From NCBI GenBank assembly GCA_039815825.1, contig JBCBYO010000004.1:1-64000 (forward strand): a stretch of DNA of 64,000 bases, given 5' to 3'. Below, in pieces: positions 42,560 to 51,332 of the stretch (its first letter is position 1; every line of letters begins with the position of its first letter). The notes under the pieces are model-generated. The model made no database searches. It was not told the origin of the DNA and worked only from the letters and a program-made list of their open reading frames with translations. Origin of the DNA: JBCBDX01 sp039815825. Lineage in GTDB: Bacteria; Pseudomonadota; Alphaproteobacteria; Rhizobiales; Rhizobiaceae. A program made the translations under genes and the position numbers.

Positions 42560-43555
42560 CTACTCCATCAAGGCCTTGTCGGTGATCACGCTTGTCCAAG
42601 CGCCTTCCGGTGCGGCTGTAATCACAGGGTCCGAACCACCGGCAAGAAGCGTTGCAACTGTACGCTCATAGTCAGCTTCTACAAGCGATCCGTCAGATCC
42701 CGCTGTTAGTTTGGCAATTTCGCCCATCATACGCTTCTGGTGCTCTTCTGTTTGAGCGCCTGTCGCGTCATTGTCGAGGACGATCATGGCCGCCGCATCA
42801 GGGTTCTCTTCAGCCCACTTCCAACCTTTCATGGAAGCGCGAACGAAGCGAGCTAGCTTGTCGACCATCGCCGGATCTTCCAGATTGCTTTCAAGCGTGT
42901 AGATGCCGTCTTCCAACGTGGCCACACCCTGATCCTCGTATTTGAACGTGATCAGATCGTCTGGCGATACGCCGGCATCAATGACCTGCCAATACTCATT
43001 GTAGGTCATTGTAGAGATACAGTCTGCTTGGCGCTGAATGAGTGGGTCAACGTTAAAGCCCTGCTTGATGACCGTTACGCCATCATCTTCGCCTTCTGTT
43101 GGGATACCCAGTTGGCTCATCCATGACAGGAACGGATATTCGTTACCGAAGAACCAGACGCCAATGGTTTTGCCACGGAAGTCTTCCGGTGTCTCAATAC
43201 CACTGTCTTTCCAGCAGGTTAGCATCAGACCGGACGATTTGAACGGCTGTGCGATGTTAACCACTGGAACGCCGCGTTCACGCGCTGCCAGCGCGGAAGG
43301 CATCCAGTTGAGCATCACGTCAGCGCCGCCACCTGCAAGAACTTGCGGTGGTGCAATGTCGGGTCCGCCCGGGCGAATGGTGACGTTAAGGTCTACTTCT
43401 TCATAGAAACCTTGGTCGAGTGCCACATAGTATCCAGCGAATTGGGCTTGGGTGACCCATTGCAGTTGCAACGTCAGATCGTCAGCTGCTTTTGCGGCTG
43501 TTGAGGCAACCGCTGTCATGGCCGTTGCTGCGGCCAGTGCTATCCATTTGCGCAT
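42560..43555 (-). CDS. ABC transporter substrate-binding protein, NMT1/THI5-like (pyrimidine uptake)
   Basis: About 331 residues from ATG 43555, preceded by GGGAGA, with a signal peptide (MRKWIALAAATAMTAVASTAAKA). The NMT1/THI5-like fold is seen in LTLQLQWVTQAQFAGYYVALDQGFYEEVDLNVTIRPGGPD, then PQVLAGGGADVMLNWMPSAL and GKTIGVWFFGNEYPF. ThiY-type receptors bind pyrimidine compounds, and this one stands in an operon with dihydropyrimidinase and a ureidopropionase, so uptake of uracil, thymine or a dihydropyrimidine is likely. A thiamine precursor is the alternative. It is the last gene before a strong terminator. Confidence 0.85.
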   Translation of the reverse strand: MRKWIALAAATAMTAVASTAAKAADDLTLQLQWVTQAQFAGYYVALDQGFYEEVDLNVTIRPGGPDIAPPQVLAGGGADVMLNWMPSALAARERGVPVVNIAQPFKSSGLMLTCWKDSGIETPEDFRGKTIGVWFFGNEYPFLSWMSQLGIPTEGEDDGVTVIKQGFNVDPLIQRQADCISTMTYNEYWQVIDAGVSPDDLITFKYEDQGVATLEDGIYTLESNLEDPAMVDKLARFVRASMKGWKWAEENPDAAAMIVLDNDATGAQTEEHQKRMMGEIAKLTAGSDGSLVEADYERTVATLLAGGSDPVITAAPEGAWTSVITDKALME

Positions 43556-43616
43556 GTCAGTTCTCCCTGTATTCACGCTTCAAATTCCAGTTTCAAGCAG
43601 CACCGCCATCCCGTCA

Positions 43617-44486
43617 TTATCGCGTGCTTCTCATAGACGGATGCCAAAATGTTACCGCCCGCTCTGCCAGGGCAATCAAACCATAGGAGAGCGAACCGGC
43701 GAGAGCGGCCACGAAAATGGTCGCCCACACCATGTCGACATTGAGCCTGCCGATCTCTGCCGAGATGCGAAAGCCCATGCCCACGATGGGTGTTCCAAAA
43801 AACTCTGCGACGATTGCCCCGATGAGCGCAAGAGTTGAATTGATCTTCAACGCGTTGAAAATAAACGGCATTGCCGCTGGTAGCCTGAGTTTTAACAGCG
43901 ATTGCCCGGGGGTTGCGGCATATGTGCGCATCAAATCGCGCTCCATATGACCGGCGGCATTGAGGCCCGAAACGGTGTTTACCAGCATTGGAAAGAAGGT
44001 CATCACAACGACAACAGCGGCCTTGGACTGCCAGTCAAAACCGAACCACATGACCATGATGGGCGCGATACCAATGATCGGTAGTGCTGACACCAAATTG
44101 CCGATGGGCATGATCCCCGATTTCCAAAATGGTGAGCGATCAACGAGCACAGCGGTTAGAAAACCCAGTGTGCAACCAATAATGTATCCGCTGATCACGG
44201 CTTTTAGATAAGTTTGCACAAAGTCGGCCCAGAGAGTGGGCAGAGAGTTGATGATGCGCTCCCAAATCATGGACGGCGGCGGCAATATGACGGTCGGAAC
44301 ACCAAAGCCACGCGTGATGCCTTCCCACAGTGCGAAGATTGCCGCACCGAAGAGAAACGGAATGGCGAGATTAATCAGCGTTTGTTTGGTCGCGTCGCGC
44401 GTTTCGATCTGCGCTAGCCGCGTGTTTGCATACCAAGCGGCGAGCCAGAAGATGATGCTAGTGATGAAAATGCCAGGCGCTTCCAT
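43617..44486 (-). CDS. ABC transporter permease (ThiX/SsuC type) of the pyrimidine locus
   Basis: About 289 residues from ATG 44486 (MEAPGIFITSIIFWLAAWYAN), with six predicted helices and the EAA loop RTYAATPGQSLLKLRLPAAMPFIF. The frame extends further upstream to 44597 as Arg-rich sequence that lies inside the previous permease gene, so I reject it. Stop and start of the two permeases overlap as TGATG. It pairs with the neighbouring permease, an unusual two-permease version of an NMT1-type importer. Confidence 0.88.
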   Translation of the reverse strand: MEAPGIFITSIIFWLAAWYANTRLAQIETRDATKQTLINLAIPFLFGAAIFALWEGITRGFGVPTVILPPPSMIWERIINSLPTLWADFVQTYLKAVISGYIIGCTLGFLTAVLVDRSPFWKSGIMPIGNLVSALPIIGIAPIMVMWFGFDWQSKAAVVVVMTFFPMLVNTVSGLNAAGHMERDLMRTYAATPGQSLLKLRLPAAMPFIFNALKINSTLALIGAIVAEFFGTPIVGMGFRISAEIGRLNVDMVWATIFVAALAGSLSYGLIALAERAVTFWHPSMRSTR

Positions 44487-45376
44487 CAGTTGGTCGCCTC
44501 TTTGACGCCCATGCGGCGGTTCACCTGACTTCCAATCACGCCGACGAGCGTCACCAGCAGCCCAGCGCAGATGGCGGCGACGATCAAGGCCGACCAAATC
44601 TGTACGGTTTGCCCATAATAGCTCCCAGCCAGCAACCGCGCGCCAAGACCCGCAACAGCGCCCGTTGGAAGCTCACCCACAATCGCGCCGACCAAGGAGG
44701 CCGCGATGCCGATCTTCATGGACGTAAAGAGGTAGGGCAGGGACGACGGCCAGCGCAGCTTCCAAAAGGTCTGCGCGCGCGATGCTGAATAGGTGTGCAT
44801 CAAATCCATATGCATCACCTCGGGCGATTTCAGGCCCTTCACCATGCCTACCGTGACCGGGAAGAAAGACAGGTACATGGAAATGAAGGATTTCGGCATC
44901 AGACCGGTCAAGCCAATGGAAGCCAACACCACAATGATCATCGGCGCGATGGCGAGGATCGGGATGGTCTGCGATGTGATGACCCACGGCATCACCGATT
45001 TGGCCATCACTTTGGAATGGACAATCCCGACGGCCAGCAAAATGCCTAACACGGTCCCCATCACAAAGCCCAGCAGTGTTGCAGAGAGCGTCACCCAAGC
45101 GTGGTTTATCAGGGAGCGGTTTGAAAAGGCGCGACCGCGCATGATCATCGCGCCGGTTGTCTTCCAAATCTCCTGCGCCACCTGATGCGGTGCTGGCAGC
45201 ACGGGCCGTTGCTGCGTCATGGTTTTGGGGAGCACTTCGCTGAAGGTGATCTGTTGATCCGCCCGCGCGGCCGTTTGGTATTCAAACGGGGCGTTCAGGA
45301 AGACCGCACCTGTGTACCAGATCGCGATGATGAGCGTGACCACGGTGGCGATGGGGAGGAGGCGCGAGCGGATCAC
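44486..45376 (-). CDS. ABC transporter permease (ThiX/SsuC type) of the pyrimidine locus, second
   Basis: 296 residues. One N-terminal helix is followed by a periplasmic stretch of about 40 residues (YQTAARADQQITFSEVLPKTMTQQRPVLPAPHQV), then five helices; the EAA loop is HTYSASRAQTFWKLRWPSSLPYLF. It is related to the following permease. It overlaps the GNAT gene by 4 bases upstream and the next permease by 1 base. Confidence 0.87.
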   Translation of the reverse strand: MIRSRLLPIATVVTLIIAIWYTGAVFLNAPFEYQTAARADQQITFSEVLPKTMTQQRPVLPAPHQVAQEIWKTTGAMIMRGRAFSNRSLINHAWVTLSATLLGFVMGTVLGILLAVGIVHSKVMAKSVMPWVITSQTIPILAIAPMIIVVLASIGLTGLMPKSFISMYLSFFPVTVGMVKGLKSPEVMHMDLMHTYSASRAQTFWKLRWPSSLPYLFTSMKIGIAASLVGAIVGELPTGAVAGLGARLLAGSYYGQTVQIWSALIVAAICAGLLVTLVGVIGSQVNRRMGVKEATN

Positions 45377-45849
45377 TGTTTTTCACCTTCCCAAGTTAAT
45401 AGCACGTCCGGCAGCTTCTCCTCATTGTCACCATTCGTGCGCCGGACCTCAAAAAAGCCCTCACGTGCATAAAACCGGCGCGCTCGATGATTGGCAATGA
45501 ACGTCCAAAGGCTCACCCGTTGCGACATCATTTTTTTTGTTGCATCAAGAAGCTGCCCACCGACGCCTTTATTTCGTGCGTCCGCTGCCACGTAAAGTGC
45601 GGTCACGAAGCTGTCGTCGCAATCAAGCGCCGCAAAACCCTCTACTTCTCCACCCGATGAACAAGCCATCAAAACATGACGCTTGACCAACACAAGTTCG
45701 CTATAGTGCCTCACTACGTCTTGATGGCTATGCACACGCGGCATCCACGGTGTCTCGTCAATCCATGCGTTGAGAATGTCAGCGCATGCTTGAGCATCTC
45801 TTACGACACCTTGCCTGACTTGCAGTGTCGATAGGTCACTCATAGGCAT
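45373..45849 (-). CDS. GNAT-family N-acetyltransferase
   Basis: 158 residues (156 if ATG 45843 is used). The GNAT fold is seen in the N-terminal VRQGVVRDAQACADILNAWID, the beta-4 region ALYVAADARNKGVGGQLLDATKKMM with the acetyl-CoA loop RNKGVGG, and FIANHRARRFYAREGFFEV near the end. It is embedded between the ATPase and permease genes of the pyrimidine importer with overlaps at both ends, so it is co-transcribed. Its substrate is unknown; an amine made by pyrimidine breakdown, such as beta-alanine or an N-carbamoyl compound, is a guess from context only. Confidence 0.85.
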   Translation of the reverse strand: MPMSDLSTLQVRQGVVRDAQACADILNAWIDETPWMPRVHSHQDVVRHYSELVLVKRHVLMACSSGGEVEGFAALDCDDSFVTALYVAADARNKGVGGQLLDATKKMMSQRVSLWTFIANHRARRFYAREGFFEVRRTNGDNEEKLPDVLLTWEGEKQ

Positions 45850-46609
45850 GCCCTGCAGCTAAACCATCACGAACGCGCTGCGCGATTTTCAGGAACTCGG
45901 GCGTTTCGCGCACTTCCAGTGGGCGGTCTTCGCCTAGATCGCAATCGATGATCTCGTGGATGCGTCCGGGGCGCGGGCTCATCACCACGATCTTGGTCGA
46001 CAGATAAACGGCCTCGGGAATTGAGTGCGTCACGAAAACAATCGACTTGCCGGTTTCTTTCCAGAGCTTGAGCAGTTGCACGTTGAGATGATCGCGCACG
46101 ATTTCGTCGAGCGCACCAAAAGGTTCGTCCATCAGAAGCATATCGGGTTGAACCGCTAACGCACGGGCGATGGAGGCGCGCTGTTGCATGCCGCCCGACA
46201 GCTGCCACGGGAACTTCTTCTCAAACCCTTCCAGATCAACGAGCTTCAAGTTTTCGGTTATGCGTTTTTGTTGCTCGGCCTTGGTGAGGCCCATCACCTC
46301 GAGCGGCAGCGCCACATTGTCGGCGATGGTACGCCAGGGGAAAAGCGCCGAAGCCTGAAAAACGTAGCCATAGGCGCGGTTGAGGCGGGCATTCTCTGGC
46401 GTGGTGCCTTCGACCGTGATCGTACCCCCGGTTGGCTTTTCCAGATCCGCGATCACGCGCAGCAGCGTGGTCTTGCCGCAGCCGGACGGGCCGATCAGTG
46501 AAACAAACTCACCCTTTTGCACATCCAGATTGATGTCCGACAGGGCATGTACGGGCCCGTCATTGGTCTCGAAAGTCAGGTCAAGGGAAGAGGCGGATAT
46601 AACGGTCAT
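45836..46609 (-). CDS. ABC transporter ATP-binding protein (ThiZ/SsuB type)
   Basis: 257-residue ABC ATPase with Walker A GPSGCGKTT, Q-loop YVFQASALFPWRTIADNV, signature LSGGMQQRASIARAL, Walker B MLLMDEPFGALDEIVRD and switch His in VFVTHSIPEAVYLS. These features place it with SsuB/TauB/ThiZ proteins that serve NMT1-type importers. It overlaps the DapA-like gene by 4 bases upstream and the GNAT gene downstream. Confidence 0.9.
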   Translation of the reverse strand: MTVISASSLDLTFETNDGPVHALSDINLDVQKGEFVSLIGPSGCGKTTLLRVIADLEKPTGGTITVEGTTPENARLNRAYGYVFQASALFPWRTIADNVALPLEVMGLTKAEQQKRITENLKLVDLEGFEKKFPWQLSGGMQQRASIARALAVQPDMLLMDEPFGALDEIVRDHLNVQLLKLWKETGKSIVFVTHSIPEAVYLSTKIVVMSPRPGRIHEIIDCDLGEDRPLEVRETPEFLKIAQRVRDGLAAGHAYE

Positions 46610-47505
46610 GCAGCGACATTACTAGTTGGTTGGATGGCGTCGATAGCGATTTCCAATTCTCGACGTGTTTCTACTGGCAAGGGCAACAACGGACGTGGCA
46701 ACGGGGTCGGTCCCAAGCCAATGATCTCGGCGGCTTCGTGAATAATGCGGATGCTGCCATGGGCATTGAAGAGGGCCCAAAGCGGTGCAAGCTGATTGTT
46801 GAGTGTAGCGAGCCTCGTCGCGTCGCCGCGCGCCGCCCACAGCGCAAGACAAATGTCCGGAAACGTGCCGGCCAGCACGGAGTAGAACGCGTCACAGTTG
46901 GCTGCGATCGCATCGGCGATTTTGGCATCGCCCGAATAACCAAGAGAAAAGTCCGTGAGAACTTTACCGCGCAAGCGCTTGATCTGCGCCGCATAGTCAC
47001 CGTCGGCGGGGATCGGGTTTTTGACTGCCATCACGTTTGGGATTTTAGCCAAACGGGCAACGAGCGCTTCCGACACATTGAAGTGCGTTGTGCCCGGATT
47101 GTTGTAGATGCAAATCGGAAGGTCGGTCGCCGATGAAAGATCTGCGGCCAGTTGCACCACCTCATCGTCGAGCAAGGGCAGATAGTTGACCGCCGCGAGC
47201 AACAGACCTGCGGCGCCTGCGCCTTCGGCAGCTTTCGCATGCTCGATGACCCAAGATTCGCGCATCGCGCCAACACCCGCGATGACAGGCACATCACCGG
47301 CCGCTTCAACGGCGGCCGCTAATGCACTTGCTCGCTCATCCGATGACAGATACATGTAGCTGCCGGTCGAGCCGAGCACGCCGATGGAGGCCACGCCTGA
47401 TTTGGCTAACCTTGAGACAAGACGCTGCAGGTGATCGGTATCCACACGACCATCGTCATCGGCCGGTGTGACCGGAAATGCAGAGACGCCATAAAAGGGT
47501 GTCAT
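46606..47505 (-). CDS. DapA/N-acetylneuraminate-lyase family aldolase
   Basis: 299 residues from ATG 47505 (MTPFYGVSAFPVTP). TIM-barrel class I lyase: GVLGSTGSYMYLSSDERASAL carries the GxTGE-like substrate loop, with Tyr in ICIYNNPGTTHFNVS and the Schiff-base Lys in VMAVKNPIPADG. Such enzymes cleave or form 2-oxo acids. It is co-transcribed between dihydropyrimidinase and the ABC ATPase, where no aldolase is needed in the standard reductive pyrimidine pathway, so its role is open. True DapA for lysine synthesis is unlikely in this setting. Confidence 0.85.
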   Translation of the reverse strand: MTPFYGVSAFPVTPADDDGRVDTDHLQRLVSRLAKSGVASIGVLGSTGSYMYLSSDERASALAAAVEAAGDVPVIAGVGAMRESWVIEHAKAAEGAGAAGLLLAAVNYLPLLDDEVVQLAADLSSATDLPICIYNNPGTTHFNVSEALVARLAKIPNVMAVKNPIPADGDYAAQIKRLRGKVLTDFSLGYSGDAKIADAIAANCDAFYSVLAGTFPDICLALWAARGDATRLATLNNQLAPLWALFNAHGSIRIIHEAAEIIGLGPTPLPRPLLPLPVETRRELEIAIDAIQPTSNVAA

Positions 47506-47513
47506 CAGTTGGT

Positions 47514-48971
47514 TCACACCCCGCTTGCCGGAATGCCGGTGCGTTCCACCTTGCGTGGCGCGGTGACTTCCTTCCAAGTGGAATAGGCGGTGTTCACAGC
47601 CTGGAATGGCTCGCGCTTGACGAACTTGCCATGACCTTCCTGCGTTTTGACCTCACCATCATCAATAGCGACGACGCCTCGGGTTAGCGTGTAGCGCGGC
47701 AGACCCTTCACGTGCTTGCCCTCAAACACGTTGTAATCAATGGCGGACTGCTGCGTGCCGGCAGTGATCGTTTTTTCTTTGTTCGGGTCCCAGACCACAA
47801 TATCCGCGTCAGCGCCCACAAGGATCGCGCCTTTCTTCGGGTACATGTTGAGGATCTTGGCGATATTGGTGGATGTCACCGCGACAAACTCGTTCATCGT
47901 CAATCGGCCGGTTTCAACGCCATAAGTCCACAGCATTGGCATACGATCTTCAAGCCCGCCGGTGCCGTTGGGGATCAGGGTGAAGTTGCCGACTCCGTTG
48001 CGCTTTTGCTCGGTCGTGAAGGCACAATGGTCAGTCGCGACGACTTGCAGTGAGCCGGATGCGAGGCCTGCCCAAAGCGAATCCTGATGTTTCTTGTCGC
48101 GGAAAGGCGGGCTCATCACACGGCGCGCCGCATGGTCCCAATCGGGGTGCTTGTACTCGCTATCGTCCAACGTCAGGTGCTGGATCAGCGGCTCACCATA
48201 GGCGCGGATGCCGTTCTGGCGCGCTCGGCGGATCGCTTCATGGGCCTGCTCGGAGGAGGTGTGCACGATGTAGACCGGCACGCCCGCCATGTCGGCGATC
48301 ATGATGGCGCGGTTGGTCGCTTCGCCTTCCACTTCCGCCGGGCGGGAATAGGCATGCGCTTCGGGGCCATTGTTACCCTCGGCGAGTAACTTGGCTTGGA
48401 GCTGGGCGACCACATCGCCATTTTCCGCATGCACCATGGGCAGCGCGCCGAGCGCGGCGCAACGCTGAAAGGATGAGAACATCTCGTCATCATCGACCAT
48501 CAGCGCGCCTTTATAGGCCATAAAGTGTTTGAAGGTGTTGATGCCCTTTTCTTTGACGACGGTTTCCATCTCGTTGAAAACCTGCTCGCCCCACCAGGTG
48601 ATCGCCATGTGGAAGGAATAATCGCAATTGGCGCGCGTCGACTTGTTGTCCCAGCGGTCGATGGCTTCCAAAAGGCTCTGCTCCGGGTTGGGCAGGCAGA
48701 AGTCGACGACCATCGTCGTGCCGCCCGAAAGACCGGCCCGCGTGCCGCTCTCAAAATCATCGGACGAGTAAGTGCCCATGAACGGCATTTCCAGATGAAC
48801 ATGCGGGTCGATTCCGCCGGGCATGACATAGCATCCCGTCGCGTCTAGTTCCGTGCCGCCCGACAGGTTCGGCCCGATCTCGGCGATCTTGCCGTCCTCG
48901 ATCTTTATGTCCGCCTTGTAGGTCAGATCGGCGGTGACGATGGTGCCGTTTTTGATGATGGTGGTGGTCAT
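47514..48971 (-). CDS. hydA: Dihydropyrimidinase (D-hydantoinase)
   Basis: 485-residue amidohydrolase. The metal centre is visible as HVH in MPGGIDPHVHLEMPF, the carboxylated Lys in FKHFMAYKGALMVDD, His in MVHAENGDVV, His in VYIVHTSSEQAHEA and Asp in VATDHCAF. It opens dihydrouracil or dihydrothymine to N-carbamoyl-beta-amino acids. Upstream is the 115-residue orphan gene (4-base overlap), and before that the amidohydrolase for the next step. Eight bases separate it from the DapA-like gene. Confidence 0.94.
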   Translation of the reverse strand: MTTTIIKNGTIVTADLTYKADIKIEDGKIAEIGPNLSGGTELDATGCYVMPGGIDPHVHLEMPFMGTYSSDDFESGTRAGLSGGTTMVVDFCLPNPEQSLLEAIDRWDNKSTRANCDYSFHMAITWWGEQVFNEMETVVKEKGINTFKHFMAYKGALMVDDDEMFSSFQRCAALGALPMVHAENGDVVAQLQAKLLAEGNNGPEAHAYSRPAEVEGEATNRAIMIADMAGVPVYIVHTSSEQAHEAIRRARQNGIRAYGEPLIQHLTLDDSEYKHPDWDHAARRVMSPPFRDKKHQDSLWAGLASGSLQVVATDHCAFTTEQKRNGVGNFTLIPNGTGGLEDRMPMLWTYGVETGRLTMNEFVAVTSTNIAKILNMYPKKGAILVGADADIVVWDPNKEKTITAGTQQSAIDYNVFEGKHVKGLPRYTLTRGVVAIDDGEVKTQEGHGKFVKREPFQAVNTAYSTWKEVTAPRKVERTGIPASGV

Positions 48972-49315
48972 GCCAACGCTCCTTTTTCAGCCTTGCCGAG
49001 CTTATCAAGGTTTTCCGCATGCTCCCATATTGGGCGTACGCGGGCCAACAACTTCTCAGCCAATGTATTTGATTTTTCTTGATTTTTAGCGATGAATTCT
49101 TCGATTTCAAAAAGTGCCAACTCGTTTTCTCCAGCCCATATATATTCATCAAAAAGCCCGAGACTTAGATTTGGAACAGAACCTCTAAGCGCGAGTGCGA
49201 CGTCCAGTAGAGCATGTGTACACATAAGGCCGGGCTGATCATTCGAAGAAGTTAGAGGATTCCAAATTGCACCGCCATTGAAGTCAACGGGGCCAAATAG
49301 AACATCAGGGCTCAC
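48968..49315 (-). CDS. Uncharacterised 115-residue protein in the pyrimidine operon
   Basis: I do not recognise this protein. It is 115 residues, soluble, with no signal peptide. The N-terminal half (VLFGPVDFNGGAIWNPLTSSNDQPGLMCTHALLDVALALRGSVPNLSLGLF) is mixed, the C-terminal half (ENELALFEIEEFIAKNQEKSNTLAEKLLARVRPIWEHAENLDKLGKAEKG) is charged and probably helical. It overlaps the upstream amidohydrolase stop and the downstream hydA start by 4 bases each, so it is firmly in the operon and very likely translated. The DNA is visibly more AT-rich than its neighbours, suggesting later insertion. Confidence 0.7.
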   Translation of the reverse strand: MSPDVLFGPVDFNGGAIWNPLTSSNDQPGLMCTHALLDVALALRGSVPNLSLGLFDEYIWAGENELALFEIEEFIAKNQEKSNTLAEKLLARVRPIWEHAENLDKLGKAEKGALA

Positions 49316-50574
49316 CCCACGATCTCCGCTTTTTCCATCACCGCATGGAACAGCACATCGGCGCCCGCGCGCGCCCAGTCCTTGGTGATCTCTTCGGCCT
49401 CATTGTGTGATAGGCCGTCGACACAAGGGCACATCACCATAGCGGTGGGTGCGACGCGGTTGATCCAGCACGCATCGTGTCCGGCACCCGAAATGATATC
49501 CATGTGCGAATAGCCGAGGCGCTCGGCCGCCTCGCGGATCATGCGCACGCAATCCTCGTCAAAAGCGGGCGGGTCGAACTGGCCGACGATCTCGGCGGAA
49601 AACTCAACGCCGGTGTCCTGGCAGAGTTTTGGCGCTTCACTCATCAGACGATCAACCATGCCGGTGAGCGTATCGAGTTCATGCGAGCGGAAATCGACCG
49701 TGAACACCACTTTGCCGGGGATGATGTTGCGGCTGTTGGGATAGACATCGATATGGCCGATGGCGCCAACCGCGTTAGGCGCATTATCCATGGCGATCTC
49801 GTGAACCAGTTCTGTGATCCGCGCGAGGCCGCGTCCCGCATTCTTGCGCATCGGCATTGGGGTTGAACCGGTGTGGCTCTCCTTGCCGGTCACCGTGCAT
49901 TCAATCCAGCGCAAGCCTTGGCCGTGGGTGACGACGCCAATGTCTTTTTGTTCGGCTTCAAGGATCGGGCCTTGTTCGATGTGCAGCTCAAAGAAGGCGT
50001 GCATCTTGCGGTCGCCGACTTTTTCTTCGCCCTTCCAGCCGATGCGCTCCAGCTCGTCGCCAAAACGTTTGCCCTCGGCGTCGGTCTTGTCATAGGCCCA
50101 GTCAAGCGTGTGGATGCCCGCGAACACACCGGAGGCGAGCATAGCGGGTGCAAAGCGCGTACCTTCTTCGTTCGTCCAGTTCGTAACAATGATCGGGTGT
50201 TTGGTTTTGATATCGAGGTCGTTCATCGTGCGGATGATTTCGAGCCCGGCCAGCACGCCGAGCACGCCGTCATATTTGCCGCCGGTTGGCTGTGTATCCA
50301 GATGCGACCCAACATAGACGGGCAGGGCGTCCGGGTCGGCGCCTTCGCGGCGCATGAACATGGTACCCATCTCGTCAACGCCCATCGACAGCCCGGCATC
50401 TTCACACCATTTTTGGAACAGTGCGCGCCCCTCTGCATCTTCATCGGTGAGTGTTTGGCGGTTGTTGCCGCCCGCAATGCCGGGGCCGATCTTTGCCATT
50501 TCCATGAGTGCATCCCACAGGCGATCGCCGTCGATGCGTAGATTTTCGCCGGGGGCAGGTGTGTGGGTATTCAT
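49312..50574 (-). CDS. Zn-dependent N-carbamoyl-beta-amino acid / allantoate-type amidohydrolase
   Basis: About 420 residues of the M20 peptidase-like family. The dinuclear metal ligands are in VYVGSHLDTQPTGGKYDGVLGVL, NWTNEEGTRF, ELHIEQGPILE and GLSHNEAEE. It fits beta-ureidopropionase, giving beta-alanine, CO2 and ammonia from the hydA product. Allantoate amidohydrolase is close in sequence, but the purine cluster here uses allantoicase, and the operon partner is dihydropyrimidinase. ATG 50574 (MNTHTPAPGENLRIDGDRLW) is preferred to 50631. First gene of the long minus-strand operon, with the RutR-like box 20-35 bases upstream. Confidence 0.9.
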   Translation of the reverse strand: MNTHTPAPGENLRIDGDRLWDALMEMAKIGPGIAGGNNRQTLTDEDAEGRALFQKWCEDAGLSMGVDEMGTMFMRREGADPDALPVYVGSHLDTQPTGGKYDGVLGVLAGLEIIRTMNDLDIKTKHPIIVTNWTNEEGTRFAPAMLASGVFAGIHTLDWAYDKTDAEGKRFGDELERIGWKGEEKVGDRKMHAFFELHIEQGPILEAEQKDIGVVTHGQGLRWIECTVTGKESHTGSTPMPMRKNAGRGLARITELVHEIAMDNAPNAVGAIGHIDVYPNSRNIIPGKVVFTVDFRSHELDTLTGMVDRLMSEAPKLCQDTGVEFSAEIVGQFDPPAFDEDCVRMIREAAERLGYSHMDIISGAGHDACWINRVAPTAMVMCPCVDGLSHNEAEEITKDWARAGADVLFHAVMEKAEIVG

Positions 50575-50593
50575 GATCACGCTCGCAAAAAAC

Positions 50594-50609
50594 TTGACTG
50601 CTTGGTCAA
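50594..50609. promoter_or_regulatory. RutR-like operator between the pyrimidine operon and its TetR regulator
   Basis: TTGACTGCTTGGTCAA matches the RutR consensus TTGACCA-NN-TGGTCAA at 12 of 14 positions, with one arm perfect. It lies between the divergent amidohydrolase and TetR genes, so it could control both. RutR releases DNA on binding uracil or thymine, which would induce the degradation operon. Confidence 0.75.
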
Positions 50610-50675
50610 ATTCGAACGCTATGAAAGGCATGACATCGGGTCAAGCACGATTTACAGCTGTTCGGATACAAAAAG

Positions 50676-51332
50676 GTGACATCGTTGACGGGCGCACTTC
50701 AAAAGAAGAACGGGGGCAAATTAAGCCGTATCCAAATGGAAAACCGGGCGGCGATTAGCCAAGCGGCATTGGACGTGTTTTCCACCGATGGCTATCGCGG
50801 CGCTACCGTTGACCGCATCGCAGAACGCGCAGGCATGTCAAAGACGAACCTGCTCTATTATTTCAGCTCCAAAGAAGAGGTTTATGCCACCGTTATCGAG
50901 CAAACGGTCGAGGAGTGGTTGCAGCCATTTGCGGACATTGACCCGGATGGGGATCCGATCGAGGAAATTCGCAAATACATATCGATCAAGCTGGCAATGT
51001 CGGCGGACAAACCGGAAGCATCCAAACTCTTTGCCAATGAGATACAGCGCGGTGCGCCGCTTATGGGTGATTTTTTACGCACACGGCTAAAGGCATTGGT
51101 TGATGAGAAGGCGCAGGTGATCCGAACATGGACTGATGCAGGCAAGCTGGCTCCTATCGATCCCTATCACCTGGTTTTCATGATCTGGGCGACAACGCAA
51201 CACTATGCTGACTTTGATGCACAGGTGGAGGCGATCTTGGGAAGCGCCGTTCGCAAACCAGGGTTTCAAGAGCAGGTAGGACAAGCTGTGCTGAGTGTGG
51301 TCTTGAACGGAATTCGCCCACGCAATGGATGA
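50676..51332 (+). CDS. rutR: RutR-like TetR-family regulator
   Basis: 218 residues. The TetR helix-turn-helix lies at about 22-70 (NRAAISQAALDVFSTDGYRGATVDRIAERAGMSKTNLLYYFSSKEEVYATVI), strongly like RutR in GVSKTNLLYYFPSKE. The C-terminal ligand domain (LFANEIQRGAPLMGDFLR, then WTDAGKLAPIDPYHLVFMIWATTQHYADF) also follows the RutR pattern. The frame opens at GTG 50676; a TTG at 50685 has the better ribosome site (AAGGTGA) and may be the true start. It is divergent from the amidohydrolase-hydA operon and overlaps the downstream hydrolase gene by 8 bases. Confidence 0.85.
   Translation: MTSLTGALQKKNGGKLSRIQMENRAAISQAALDVFSTDGYRGATVDRIAERAGMSKTNLLYYFSSKEEVYATVIEQTVEEWLQPFADIDPDGDPIEEIRKYISIKLAMSADKPEASKLFANEIQRGAPLMGDFLRTRLKALVDEKAQVIRTWTDAGKLAPIDPYHLVFMIWATTQHYADFDAQVEAILGSAVRKPGFQEQVGQAVLSVVLNGIRPRNG

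Noticed and set aside
49873..50541. 222-residue open frame antisense to the amidohydrolase
   Set aside because: Composition is that of a shadow frame and the opposite strand carries all metal-binding motifs.
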